Of a stretch of DNA of 64,000 nucleotides, positions 1 through 8,451 are shown piece after piece. The position numbers were made by a program, and so were the translations under genes. How positions within the stretch are numbered: the first letter of the stretch is position 1; the number at the start of each line of letters is the position of its first letter. The stretch comes from Microvirga arabica (lineage in GTDB: Bacteria; Pseudomonadota; Alphaproteobacteria; Rhizobiales; Beijerinckiaceae). Below the pieces are notes generated by a model. It was not told the DNA's origin. It worked only from the letters and a program-made list of their open reading frames with translations, and did not search any database. Location: positions 1 through 64,000 of the forward strand of contig NZ_JAFBID010000026.1 in NCBI RefSeq assembly GCF_016811235.1. Reading direction: 5' to 3'.

Positions 1-1
1 T

Positions 2-61
2 TTGTTTGAGCCGCAAGAATGTTGGAACTTCCTCAAGGCCGCTGGCTATGCGTCCGTGTAA
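2..61 (+). pseudogene. C-terminal fragment of an IS630-type transposase
   Basis: The frame opening at base 2 reads LFEPQECWNFLKAAGYASV and then stops with TAA. This resembles the conserved C-terminus of IS630-family transposases, where a Cys/Asn/aromatic block is followed by AGY. Only the last 19 residues are in the window, so the gene either continues to the left or is a remnant. The family call rests on this short motif only. Confidence 0.5.
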
Positions 62-107
62 GCGTCCGATGCTCTAGGATCACGGCCAGATACAGCCAGC
101 CCTCGTT
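50..107 (-). pseudogene. Fragment of an IS3-type (rve) transposase
   Basis: Read on the minus strand, this stretch encodes NEGWLYLAVILEHRTLTR. It matches the start of the rve integrase core of IS3-family OrfB (consensus like EGWLYLAVVLDLFSR). It has no start or end and abuts the left inverted repeat of the neighbouring IS1595 element. I read it as debris of an older insertion. Confidence 0.45.
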
Positions 108-1373
108 GGGGTCAGCGCAAGATCTGTTCCTGATTATACGCCGGTATTATCAACCAAAGACAGCTACTTTCGAGACGAGGTCGATCCCACCGGCCTTCGT
201 TCGCCGCATCTCGCGCCCGATGGCGAAGCGAAACACTGCTGGGAGCTGCAGCGCAGGAGGTATTCGCGCCCACAAAGTTCTGGTCACCGGCCGTCCTTTG
301 CGGGTCCGGCGGGGTGCTTGGCCTGTGACGACACGCTGCGACCAGCGAAAGCCGATCTCATTGAAGTAGAGATCCGCGTGATGCGGGCTGATGTGATGGA
401 ACACGCCAGAGACCGTGCGCCGGATCCGGTCGTTGAAGCCCTCGGCTGAGTTGATGTGAACCGGACCACGGGCGTACTCACGTGCCTTGTGGTGAACCGT
501 GTCATGGGCGGCAAACGCGCTGCCTATGGACACAAACGCTTTCCATTCATCGCTCATCAGATGTGCGCTGGGCTCGACCGCCTCGGTGAGAACTCGATCA
601 GCTTCGGACTCGGAGAGATCCTCGATCACCGCTGCCCGCACCTCACCAGACGGCGCACCGACGCTTACATCCGGCGGCCGCTGCACGGCCACAAGCGCCG
701 GTGTTTTCAAGGTTTTCGGCTGGCCTTTGCGCCCACGCCCGGGTGGAGAATAGTTCTTCTCCCGCCGCGGCTTGCCGCCAACATAGAGCCCATCGATCTC
801 GACCACGCCATCCAGCGCCTGCTCGCGTCCGACCATCAGGCGCAGGGCATGACCCATGCGCCAGGCCGTCGGCTGGCTGACGCCGAGTGCTTCCGCCAGA
901 CGGATGGAGGAGATGCCCTTGTCCGACTGCAGCATCAGCCAGAGGCCGGACAGCCAGACCCGAAGGGGAAGTTTCGTTGCGTGCAGGGGTGTTCGTGTTG
1001 TGACGGTGAACTGAAACCGGCAGGTGCCGTTCGAGCACTGATACAGCCCGGGCCGTGCACGCTTCCCGTTCTCTCTGCCCATCAGTGCGATGGACCGCCG
1101 GTAGCCGCAGGCGGGGCAAATCCTCCCGTTAGGCCAGATCATCGCCTCGAGCAAGCGCCGGCAATGGTCCTCGTCCCGGAAGGCTCGGACCATGTCTGGC
1201 ACCGTGGTGATCCTCGCCAGTACCTCACGCACAGGCAGATCCATTGCGACCTCCCGATCCTGCCATCGAACACGAGATCAGAATCTCACGCAAAACCTTA
1301 GCTGGAAAGGAAAAGCTGCGTTTGGTTGATAATGCCGGCGCTCAATCAGGAGCAGATCTTGCGCTGGCCCCAA
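106..1373 (-). mobile_element. IS1595-family insertion sequence with about 51-bp terminal inverted repeats
   Basis: The segment 108-158 and the reverse complement of 1321-1371 match at about 45 of 51 positions, both starting GGGG(T/C)CAGCGCAAGATCTG. The matching ends can be extended outward by TT. The only gene between them is a full-length transposase. The 8-bp flanks I compared (98-105 and 1374-1381) are not identical, so no target-site duplication is visible. Either the outer boundary differs from mine or the flanks have rearranged. Confidence 0.75.
150..1244 (-). CDS. IS1595-family transposase
   Basis: This is the 364-residue transposase of the surrounding element. An N-terminal zinc ribbon (CPACGYRRS near residue 44, CSNGTC near residue 70) precedes a helix-turn-helix-like segment (IRLAEALGVSQPTAWRMGHAL) and a DDE-type ISXO2 catalytic core. 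Likely catalytic residues lie in VEIDGLYVGG, HLMSDEWKAF and the NSAEGFNDRIRR block. A GGGAGG ribosome-binding site lies six bases before the ATG. The frame is intact, so the enzyme could be active. The family assignment is firm; the subgroup is not resolved. Confidence 0.9.
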   Translation of the reverse strand: MDLPVREVLARITTVPDMVRAFRDEDHCRRLLEAMIWPNGRICPACGYRRSIALMGRENGKRARPGLYQCSNGTCRFQFTVTTRTPLHATKLPLRVWLSGLWLMLQSDKGISSIRLAEALGVSQPTAWRMGHALRLMVGREQALDGVVEIDGLYVGGKPRREKNYSPPGRGRKGQPKTLKTPALVAVQRPPDVSVGAPSGEVRAAVIEDLSESEADRVLTEAVEPSAHLMSDEWKAFVSIGSAFAAHDTVHHKAREYARGPVHINSAEGFNDRIRRTVSGVFHHISPHHADLYFNEIGFRWSQRVVTGQAPRRTRKGRPVTRTLWARIPPALQLPAVFRFAIGREMRRTKAGGIDLVSKVAVFG

Positions 1374-1466
1374 ATTGCCGAGGAGCTGCGCCAGCAAGGA
1401 TATCGGGATCTGTGAAAAGCCTCGGAATCTGATATTCCGAGCGGCGAACATCTATGGACCTGTCGA

Positions 1467-1724
1467 ATGCAGGACGACGCGATTACCCTGGACACGAATA
1501 TCTTCGTTGCAGACGGCCTGCGGCTCGAAAGTGGGCTGCTTGCTCGGATGTCTCAGTTCAAGTCGGGATCAGCGAAGTTTATCCTGTCTGAGATCATGGT
1601 GCGAGAAATATCGAACAAGTTGCATGAGCGGGCTGCTGATGCCAGGAAGGACCTGAAGAAGGCAATCCACGCAAGCTCTTCAGCTCAGGCAAGGCAGACG
1701 GCATGCACGAAATCCTTCGGCTGA
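1467..1724 (+). pseudogene. Truncated PIN-like domain protein (DUF4935 type)
   Basis: The 85-residue frame starts with the PIN-domain motif ITLDTNIFVADGL, whose Asp is the usual first metal ligand. It continues to SEIMVREISNKL, resembling the second conserved acidic region of DUF4935 PIN proteins, usually toxins or RNases. The rest of the fold, including the C-terminal acidic residues, is absent, and the last 15 residues look non-native. It sits beside insertion-sequence debris, so truncation by transposition is likely. Confidence 0.55.
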
Positions 1725-2035
1725 GAAGCAGCCTATTCTACGAAGGCAAGCTGGCGTGAGAATGTCCTTTCGACCAGAGAAGCGGAAGGACTATCAAACT
1801 GGTGTCTGACAGGGAGAGACAGTCGACCACATGCGCTTGGGTCCTCTCAGGTTCGGGCGACTGCAGGATATTTTTGTGATTTCTGCGAGGAAATAGGCCG
1901 CCAACCATCTGCGTTTGCTGACGATACGTCGTCAGTCATAAGATAGGAAAGGTCGATGCAGCACCCTCAAATCTCGGGGCACCTTCAAGACACCACTTCA
2001 GTCTCAACGGGCCTCGCTGACCCTGGCCCATCACT
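1725..2035. other. Intergenic, no feature seen
   Basis: No frame in this stretch resembles a protein, and no strong hairpin or promoter was noticed. Confidence 0.4.
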
Positions 2036-2417
2036 TCAGCGGGCAACGATCCTCTTTACGGCCTCTGTCACTTCCTTCGTCGGGGCAAGCCTTCTGCTGG
2101 CCAGCATCTGATCGATTGCGTTCAGCCCCTCTGTGTTCCTTCCAGCACAGCCAAGGCCTGACAAATCAATCAGTGTGGGGCTGTCCAAGAGTGGGGATTT
2201 AGGGGTTGTTCTCCCTCTGGAACTGAAGCGCCTCTGCCATGAGCTTCCCAAACACCTCTCCGCTCAGGTGAGGCCCGGGACCGCTGGGGGATTCGTGCCC
2301 CTTCCTGTTGCCTCTCGGTTGCACATGGGGAGAGGACCATGCGAGTTGTTCGCAGCCTGAACGGATTGAGCGCCCTGGGCAACGAGGGGCAGTACCCCTG
2401 GAACAACCTGTGTTCAA
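2036..2417 (-). pseudogene. Possible frameshifted small gene, unknown family
   Basis: Two minus-strand frames look protein-like and complement each other. The upstream one ends GKLMAEALQFQRENNP followed by a stop at about 2198. The other continues KSPLLDSPTLIDLSGLG and ends TKEVTEAVKRIVAR at 2036. A single-base shift near 2200 would join them. I do not recognise the protein, and the upstream portion (2250-2417) is low-complexity and may not be coding. Confidence 0.3.
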
Positions 2418-2419
2418 CA

Positions 2420-3098
2420 GGGCGCTTGGAGGCAGACAATGTCGCGTGGCACGGCCTGAGAGCGACGTAACGGCGACTGCTTGACGGAACCCCTACGAAC
2501 CTCCTCCAGCCATGTCGCATCTTGCAGGGTTCACGCCGTGTGTTGCTGAGATATCTGATCAGCATAATGCCTTCGGAGATGCTTCCGGTCCTTGGACCAA
2601 GCGCCGATGGATTGATTGGTGGTCTCGTCAGTCGGCAATGCTGCTCTGAGGGACAGGCATGGTGCAGACTGCTCTTCGACGGAAGTAATCCTTAACAAGG
2701 TGTAAACGCGTTCAAAGTATTCCATGCTCCCAGTTCATGGGCGGGTCGGCGTCGCTGCACTTTCTGTCGATCCGGTACGCTCTAGATTCAATCGAGCCAG
2801 CGTGATTTTCGATACTGGCGGTCTGCCTCATCTTTGGTCGCCCTCCGGGCGGCCCCTTATCGAGCTGCATTTTGCGGCGCGCCGATGCTTGCGTCGGTCA
2901 CCAGCAGAAAGGTGCTTTCCCTTGCTGATCCTGATTCTCCTAGGCCTTGCCCGATGGTCGCGCCGCCACGGATGTGTGCGGACTGTGTCTGAGCGGGCTC
3001 TGGTTCCACTGTCGGATGTTGGATGTGAGCTAACGGACCTTCTAGTTGTCGTTCGCTCCAAGCCCGTAGCGTAACGGAGTCAGAAGGAGACTGGTTGG
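2420..3098. other. Intergenic, no supported gene
   Basis: Open frames here (for example 2531-2725 minus and 2724-3074 plus) have the composition of antisense or random frames. No ribosome-binding site or domain supports them. The stretch may be decayed sequence next to the insertion elements. Confidence 0.4.
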
Positions 3099-3380
3099 AT
3101 GCAAATCTCATGGAAGCTGACCCGCGATGCCATCCCTGACGCTCTCTGGCAGCCTCAGGACCTCACCGCATTAGACGGGGATCAGGTCATTGGCCGCGTC
3201 TACCGGATCGAACATGGTCCCGGCGAAGGCTTGTGGCACTGGACCCTGATGGCAGCCCCTCACAACTCGTGCTCCACGTCTCGGGTTTCGGGTCACGAGC
3301 GGGAGCGGGGTAGGGCAGGCAGGCGCCTGCTCGAGGCGTATCAAGTGCTCTTGCAGTCCCGCACTCGCGGGGCAGCCTGA
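3099..3380 (+). CDS. Small hypothetical protein
   Basis: A 93-residue soluble protein with no signal peptide or membrane segment. The core VIGRVYRIEHGPGEGLWHWTLMA is of a type I associate with short conserved proteins in Methylobacteriaceae (Gly-Arg-Val-Tyr, Gly-Pro, Trp-x-Trp). The C-terminal part RLLEAYQVLLQSR would form a helix. GAAGGAGAC just upstream is a plausible ribosome-binding site. The function is unknown. Confidence 0.55.
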   Translation: MQISWKLTRDAIPDALWQPQDLTALDGDQVIGRVYRIEHGPGEGLWHWTLMAAPHNSCSTSRVSGHERERGRAGRRLLEAYQVLLQSRTRGAA

Positions 3381-3464
3381 GAACAGCCGTTGCTGGGCCG
3401 GCGCGTGGCTTAGCAACAGCTGTTCCGCCCGAACGGTCAAGTTGCCGCAGTGAATAGCGCTGTC

Positions 3465-3490
3465 GGAACCTGGTGCTGCTTACATAGGTT
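3465..3490 (+). promoter_or_regulatory. EcfG-type promoter (near consensus)
   Basis: GGAAC, 17 bases, then GGTT. The alphaproteobacterial EcfG consensus is GGAAC-N16/17-CGTT, so only one base of the -10 element differs. Transcription would start about 40 bases before the GTG at 3538. Two paralogues of the downstream gene carry exact matches, which raises my confidence. Confidence 0.5.
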
Positions 3491-3537
3491 ATTATCTGCC
3501 CAATCGTGTGCCGCGGGCCAAAAGCAGGACAGGACTG

Positions 3538-3888
3538 GTGACGAACTCACTCGATAACCGTTCATCGCATCTGGCGTTCCACCTCGGTGATCTTCATGCG
3601 GTGATCGACCAGATCGCCGAAGAGGCTGAGATCAGAGGGTCTCAGCGCTCCTCGATCGAAGCGACCCTGGTAGCCCTCCCCAGTTTCTATCGCCGTCGCG
3701 TCGTGCTCGCTCTCCAGAGCCGAAAGGCCTTTGCGACGGACCCGGAACTCCAGACTGCCTGCACAATCCTGCTTGAGCGGGCGGCAAACCTGTGGGCGAA
3801 GTCCGAGGCCTTGCCGGTTCAGCCGGTGGGTCCCTCCCTCTCTCTGGATTTCGATCTCCCGGTCGCCGCGAAGGCGTCGACTGACTAA
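3538..3888 (+). CDS. Small protein, member 1 of a three-gene paralogous family
   Basis: With the GTG at 3538 as start the protein has 116 residues, close to the 115-residue paralogue at 16494, and the N-termini align (VTNSLDN against MTDDLTP). A longer start at 3508 would leave almost no leader behind the predicted promoter. The shared core is an acidic helix (IDQIAEEAEI), then a TLVALPSFYRRRVVLALQS block, then a helix rich in Ala/Leu. There is no signal peptide, membrane segment or known domain. The promoter suggests general-stress control; the molecular role is unknown. Confidence 0.65.
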   Translation: MTNSLDNRSSHLAFHLGDLHAVIDQIAEEAEIRGSQRSSIEATLVALPSFYRRRVVLALQSRKAFATDPELQTACTILLERAANLWAKSEALPVQPVGPSLSLDFDLPVAAKASTD

Positions 3889-4068
3889 AGGCTGTTTCTC
3901 CCGGATCTGCCGAATTGATCTTGCTCCCACAAGCGATCTCGCCGGAGACATTCACTGAGAGTGCTGTCGCACGCCCGCTTCCATCCCGCTCTTAGTAGCG
4001 ATGGCTTTTGCCACGGCTCTCGACGCCCGATACAGGCTCCGCTCTAGAATCCCTCCCGGAAATGGGAA

Positions 4069-4308
4069 GTGTATGCGTCCACCGTGATGCCCTTCGACGA
4101 ACGTCAAGCTGTTGGCTGGCGGCGATCACGGCCTATAACTGCAGGGAGCGCAACAAACGATTGGCTTCGCATGCGACGCAGGGAACGGGCAATCTGGTAC
4201 GGACGCCTAGGGCTGATCGTGGCCGCCCTTGCCTTGATCAGCGGGATTGTGGCTGCACCCATCCTCCAGCGGATCTGGTCTCCTGTCGCGGTCATAGCGC
4301 AGCGATAG
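4069..4308 (+). CDS. Small single-span membrane protein, hypothetical
   Basis: About 79 residues from a GTG start, with one strong hydrophobic segment (LGLIVAALALISGIVAA, residues about 48-64) after a basic stretch (RMRRRERAIW), which predicts a cytoplasmic N-terminus. The start is uncertain: ATG codons at 4087 and 4171 are alternatives, and none has a strong ribosome-binding site. The family is unknown. Confidence 0.4.
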   Translation: MYASTVMPFDERQAVGWRRSRPITAGSATNDWLRMRRRERAIWYGRLGLIVAALALISGIVAAPILQRIWSPVAVIAQR

Positions 4309-4469
4309 AACCGATCAAAGAGCCGTCTCCACTGCGTGATAGACTGTATCGGCTGGCTGGAGCGCACGCTCACGCGAACTTGGTCGCCGCCGCTTAACCA
4401 TTCGGCAATCTGCGCGAGCCAGCCTGCTGACAAATCAGTTTGCCGATTCGAACTTATGGGGTGATGGCC

Positions 4470-4829
4470 ATGACGGAAGCCACATTCGAGAACGCAGTCG
4501 ACGAGATGCTCAGCCGGCTTCACCCAATCCTGCTGACGATCCAGCAAGGAGGTGGGGAGGACGCTTTGTACAGCCTGCAGCAACAGCTCCTTGAGCTGAT
4601 GGGACTGGTCGAACGAAATCCCGGCATTGAGGCCGCAACGGGGGACCTGTACGCTGCCGCGGAGGCTGTGGTTGCGGACCGGGCTGCGTGTTCACAGCCG
4701 ATCGCGCGAAAGCTGCGCTTGCTGGTTCATGCGCATCAGCGCTTCCGTGAACACCTGTCGGCGGCCCAGCCACTTAAACCAGGTCGGCGGAGCATCTGGC
4801 TGCACGGCAATCTTCGCTTTGCCGCTTGA
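4470..4829 (+). CDS. Small helical protein, paralogue of the gene at 7780
   Basis: About 119 residues. It shares a pattern with the product of 7780: a helical start, L(M/I)xxxERxPGxEAAxxDLxAAAE in the middle (here LVERNPGIEAATGDLYAAAE), and an AxKxRLLxxAHxRF block near the end (ARKLRLLVHAHQRF). I chose the ATG at 4470 because GGGGTGA lies eight bases upstream; ATG 4464 or TTG 4440 are possible. No signal peptide or known domain is visible. The function is unknown, but the duplication and conserved core show it is a real gene. Confidence 0.6.
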   Translation: MTEATFENAVDEMLSRLHPILLTIQQGGGEDALYSLQQQLLELMGLVERNPGIEAATGDLYAAAEAVVADRAACSQPIARKLRLLVHAHQRFREHLSAAQPLKPGRRSIWLHGNLRFAA

Positions 4830-4917
4830 TGCGTGAGAAGAGCTCCCGCGAACCTGTGATCTCGCGGCCATCAGGCTGCTCTGACGCGGCAGCATGGTTG
4901 AGTTCCGGGGATCGCTC

Positions 4918-5664
4918 TTAGTTCGCCAGAAGTCCGCCACGTAGGTCAGCACCTGCATTCAGCCCAAGCGTGGCTCTGTGCAGGCTGGTGGAACCGGTTG
5001 TGTCATCCGGTGAGCCCTTATAGGGCTGACCGGTCCCGGCCACACTGCTTATCGCGCTTGCAGAGCGCTGATCGGGGTCGAGCGTTGACAGAACACTCGG
5101 ATCGAACAGCTCCTCGTGGATCGAGCCATCCACTCTGATAACTGTTTTGATGCCGGTCTCGGCATCAAGGGAGATCGACTTGATTGCGGCTTTCGAGGCA
5201 TTATCAGATTTGGCTGGTTCGACTGCACCGCGGAGGGCCGTCTGCTGACGCTCGCTGCCTTCGGCTGGTTCTCCAGCCTTTTCGCCAGCTGGTTTTGCGA
5301 CACTGTCATCTTTAGCAGTCGGCACCGCTCGCTGAGTTTTGCGGGCTGCGGCAACCTGCTGCTGGTCCGCGATGATCTTCTCGAGTTGCGCCTGAGCCTC
5401 GGCAGCCTCTCGTTGTGCCTGCGACCCGAAGATGGCAACCAGAGGATTGCTCGCGCGTTCTGCTGCCGCCTTCGCTTGGGCTGACTCAACGGCCTTTGCC
5501 GCCTCAATCTGCTGACGGGCAGCCGTCGCCTGCTGGCGATTGTTGGTGTCGTACGAATAACGCTGGCCGTTGATCTCGTAGAAGACAGTTTTCGCTGCCA
5601 CGCTGCTGGTAAGGGTTGCGAGGACGACAACTGAAGCCCCGAGCGTCGTGAACATCCTACCCAT
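4918..5664 (-). CDS. Secreted Ala/Gln-rich protein with N-terminal signal peptide
   Basis: The product has about 248 residues when started at the ATG at 5664, which has an AGGA ribosome-binding site; an upstream ATG at 5715 adds a non-signal extension. A Sec signal peptide (FTTLGASVVVLATLTSSVAA) is followed by KTVFYEINGQRYSYDTNN, a short beta segment. A charged, Ala/Gln-rich helical region (about residues 45-150), probably a coiled coil, comes next. The C-terminal third (IKTVIRVDGSIHEELFDPS) may be a second beta element. It is likely periplasmic. No family recognised. Confidence 0.65.
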   Translation of the reverse strand: MGRMFTTLGASVVVLATLTSSVAAKTVFYEINGQRYSYDTNNRQQATAARQQIEAAKAVESAQAKAAAERASNPLVAIFGSQAQREAAEAQAQLEKIIADQQQVAAARKTQRAVPTAKDDSVAKPAGEKAGEPAEGSERQQTALRGAVEPAKSDNASKAAIKSISLDAETGIKTVIRVDGSIHEELFDPSVLSTLDPDQRSASAISSVAGTGQPYKGSPDDTTGSTSLHRATLGLNAGADLRGGLLAN

Positions 5665-5930
5665 CACATATTCCTGTTCCCAGTCAGGGTTAGATTCGGT
5701 TAAGGAATGTGGCAACTATATGGCATGCCTCGACATCATCCACCCTCATCCGGACGAAAGACTCCGATTGAGCTGCGATTCTCGTCACATCGGCGGGTCG
5801 AGTTCAACGTCTGGTCAAAGCCAGTGAGCCTGGCCCGCCACAATCCAGCCGTACTGCACCGCTTAGTTGCCGCCCGATGACTGTCCTCATCAGTCTTGGA
5901 TGTCAAACAAGAAACGGAACCAGACGCGAG

Positions 5931-6131
5931 ATGAAGCTGGAACGAAAGAATTTGTCCCCGTCGTTTGATGCTGATGCTACTCTGAGCCAGCTTGAACGCA
6001 CGATGCTTGCCTCCATCGCTCTCATGAAACGCCTACGGCGACAACACCGGCGCTCTGGCAACGTCGGCGCACGACGCGGCAATGAGAGCAGGATTGGTCA
6101 ACCGGAACGTTCATCCCTCGTGAAACACTGA
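5931..6131 (+). CDS. Small basic hypothetical protein
   Basis: A frame of about 66 residues from the ATG at 5931 (an in-frame ATG at 5877 is an alternative). The middle, LSQLERTMLASIALMKRLRRQHRR, would form an amphipathic basic helix, and the C-terminus is rich in Arg and Ser. No ribosome-binding site is convincing and no domain is seen. It could be a nucleic-acid-binding peptide or a chance frame. Confidence 0.35.
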   Translation: MKLERKNLSPSFDADATLSQLERTMLASIALMKRLRRQHRRSGNVGARRGNESRIGQPERSSLVKH

Positions 6132-6290
6132 AAGGCCTACGAGAAAGCCCAATCTTTCAAAGATCGAATTGGCAGTCTCTGAAGCCTTGGCTCCACCATC
6201 ATCATCGCCGCGCAGGCACCTCATTGCGGGCGGCATAGCGCCTGTTGGGCGAATAGCCCAGTGACACATTCAACCAAACAGGGGGGCAGC

Positions 6291-7088
6291 ATGCCGACTC
6301 GACGCTTTCTGATCGCACCTTCATTGGCCCGGCTCATTCGCAAGGAGCGGAGTGGCGAAAGGATTATCGAGGGCTATTTCCCCGACCAGTTGGAGCGGAG
6401 CGTGCATGTCCACCTTGCCGGCGGAAAGGTCTATCTTGTGCTTGTCACAAGGGACCCTGGCGCTGCGCCGGTTGAGGAACACACGGAGATCCCGCACGCC
6501 CACGCAGCCGCACTCCTGGATTTTGTCGCTGGCAAGCTCGGATACGTGCGGTCCAAACTCCCTGTCGCTGGACAAGCCATCTTCACCGATCATCTCGTGA
6601 GTTCGGAGCCGCTCGACCTGATCTCGGTAGAGTTCGTAGCCGACGTTGGGGCGGAGGCGTTCACTCCCCCGCCGTGGTTCGGACCTGAGGTAACGGATGA
6701 TGCGAGATATCTAAATCGCTCCTTGGCTCTTCAGGGGTTTCCAGAGCAGCATGATGTTGAACTCTCAAACCTGGCGCTCGACAGCTTGCTGGATGCTCTC
6801 GAGAGCCGGTCTGTTGCGCCTACGCTCCCGGCAGCGGTCCCTTCCGTTGGGGCGCCAATGATCGTGAGTCCGTCAAGCATTTCCTCAGTTCGAGCACCGA
6901 TGGACAAACCATCGCTTGAAGGAAATGGAAGGTCCGACACGGCGGCTCTCCAGCCGACAGCAAGCTCAATCTCCAATGAAGGCGCAGAGAGCACCACTGT
7001 GGATCTCGAGGTTGATCTCGCAAGAGAGTTGGCCCGCTCACTTCGGCGGCGGAGTGAGCGCAACCTGGCGCGGGCCAGGAGGGCATGA
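6291..7088 (+). CDS. CYTH-like protein lacking the catalytic signature
   Basis: A 265-residue protein started at the ATG after GGGGGG. Residues about 1-155 follow the CYTH (triphosphate tunnel) layout: an opening strand (RRFLIAP), RIIEGYF, a run of alternating strands (HVHLAGGKVYLVLV), an acidic strand (EEHTEIP), and FGPEVTDDARYLNRSLALQG, a typical CYTH ending. The ExExK metal and substrate motif expected at the start (as in EIERKFLV) is replaced by PTRRFLI, and the Arg-x-Arg strand by HVH. The triphosphatase or cyclase reaction is therefore unlikely. A low-complexity extension of about 110 residues ends in RRRSERNLARARRA. Confidence 0.65.
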   Translation: MPTRRFLIAPSLARLIRKERSGERIIEGYFPDQLERSVHVHLAGGKVYLVLVTRDPGAAPVEEHTEIPHAHAAALLDFVAGKLGYVRSKLPVAGQAIFTDHLVSSEPLDLISVEFVADVGAEAFTPPPWFGPEVTDDARYLNRSLALQGFPEQHDVELSNLALDSLLDALESRSVAPTLPAAVPSVGAPMIVSPSSISSVRAPMDKPSLEGNGRSDTAALQPTASSISNEGAESTTVDLEVDLARELARSLRRRSERNLARARRA

Positions 7089-7182
7089 AGGCTGCTGCAC
7101 GGATACTGACTGCAGCTTCCTAATGCACCTGTCCCGTAGACATTACCGTACCTCGAACACGGGACGGATGCTCGCGATGATT

Positions 7183-7485
7183 TCACCTGCGCCGGAGCCT
7201 CTTCGCTTTGGCCTTTGATCCCTGCTGCGATTCGCCCGGCGTGTCGTCCGTGGGAAGACTGTCGATGATATCCGCGAGGGACCTTAGATCCATGCCGGCC
7301 GCACTGAGAACTTTGGAAAGTGTTTCGGTGGATGGCCATCGTTCACGGCCGCTTCGGCTGAAGCGTTTCGAGGGATTGAGGGCGGTTGCATCTAGGCCGG
7401 CCCTCTTGCTCAAAGCAGAAACTGAGATCCCCTCGGCCTCGGCAATGGCGTCAAAAGCGGCCCAGATCTGCTTGTGAGTGAACAT
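7183..7485 (-). CDS. Small helix-turn-helix regulator, paralogue of the gene at 32571
   Basis: The 100-residue protein begins MFTHKQIWAAFDAIAEAEG and carries an XRE-like HTH (ISVSALSKRAGLDATALNPSKR, residues about 19-40) followed by RERWPSTETLSKVLSAAGMDL. This is the DNA-binding half of a rhizobial regulator type that often has a C-terminal S24 peptidase domain. Here that half is missing and a basic tail (KAKAKRLRRR) ends the protein. The paralogue at 32571 has the same organisation, so the short form is probably native. Its targets are unknown. Confidence 0.75.
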   Translation of the reverse strand: MFTHKQIWAAFDAIAEAEGISVSALSKRAGLDATALNPSKRFSRSGRERWPSTETLSKVLSAAGMDLRSLADIIDSLPTDDTPGESQQGSKAKAKRLRRR

Positions 7486-7779
7486 ACAAATCCATTCGTG
7501 AGTTCCGACCCGAGGGTTCCGTTCACATGGGTCAGCAGGCGCTCGAGGCGACCCGATTGAACATGCCATCAACAAGGTGGTTAACGGCGTGGAGCCTGGC
7601 TGCCGAACTCCGGCAGACCCGGTGATCCAGCCTCCCGCTCTTGATCTCACTTCCAAGGGCTGCGGGCCAAAAACGATGAGGCGACGAGTCTGGTAAGTGT
7701 TGGTTAACCATACCGGCGCATTCTCTCGATACTGCCAGCAGGGGGCCGACGGCTGAGTCCGCTCCGATGGCACCAACCT

Positions 7780-8142
7780 ATGGCCTTCATGATTTCAATC
7801 AAACGCGTGAACGAACAGCTTGGCACGATCGAACGAGTGCTGTCCGGGATTGAAAAGGGCGGCGGAGCGATCCACGTCAGAGATCTGGCATCGCTCCTTG
7901 TCGACCTGATCAGTATGCTCGAACGGGATCCAGGCCTTGAAGCGGCTGCGGACGATCTTCACGCTGCCGCCGAGAGATTTATGCGCGACAGTCACGTGGG
8001 TGCTCAACCTCAGGCCAAGAAGCAGCGTCTCCTCATGGAGGCTCACCTACGCTTCTGTTCTCGACTAGCGGGAGCAATGAGGCGATTGGAGCAGCAAGAG
8101 CCGAAAGCGTGCTTTACGCTCGTGGCTCTGCGTGCCGCTTGA
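7780..8142 (+). CDS. Small helical protein, paralogue of the gene at 4470
   Basis: A 120-residue protein sharing the ERDPGLEAAADDLHAAAE core and the KKQRLLMEAHLRF block with the protein at 4470. The N-terminal half (VNEQLGTIERVLSGIEKGGG) is helical. ATG 7789 is an alternative start; neither has a clear ribosome-binding site. No signal peptide, membrane segment or known domain. Its position beside the HTH gene at 7485, divergently arranged, may matter for regulation. The function is unknown. Confidence 0.6.
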   Translation: MAFMISIKRVNEQLGTIERVLSGIEKGGGAIHVRDLASLLVDLISMLERDPGLEAAADDLHAAAERFMRDSHVGAQPQAKKQRLLMEAHLRFCSRLAGAMRRLEQQEPKACFTLVALRAA

Positions 8143-8451
8143 CAGGATTTTGCTCGCCTCCGTGCTCCGGAACGTCGTGGTGATCTAAGCAGGACACCAC
8201 TGGCGAGGATCGCACCAGGGCAATGGCGAGAGCCAGGGCTTGCTCGATCGGTGTGGCACCTCGAAAAGACGGGTGCCTCACGCACATGTCAGGCGAGCTT
8301 TGCGAGGTTATCGCCGCTCAAGCTGGAGCGCCAGCACGGTCGTGGCATAGATCGAGGGATGGAGCCAAAACAAGCTCCCACGCTTGTGCTCCTCCGCACT
8401 TGGGTCGCGTGTCCGCCCGATTAGCGAGCGAGGCTGTAAAGTGCTGCGGTT
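8143..8451. other. Intergenic, no feature seen
   Basis: The plus-strand frame 8223-8468 lacks protein-like character. No hairpin or promoter motif stood out. Confidence 0.35.

Noticed and set aside
456-1301. Long plus-strand frame through the IS1595 element
   Set aside because: It is antisense to the transposase, which has all family motifs; the plus frame has none.
2724-3074. Plus-strand frame of 116 residues
   Set aside because: No ribosome-binding site, Arg-rich random composition and no domain.
5939-5970. GGAAC-N18-CGTT near the small ORF at 5931
   Set aside because: The spacer is too long for the EcfG consensus and the motif lies inside the frame.
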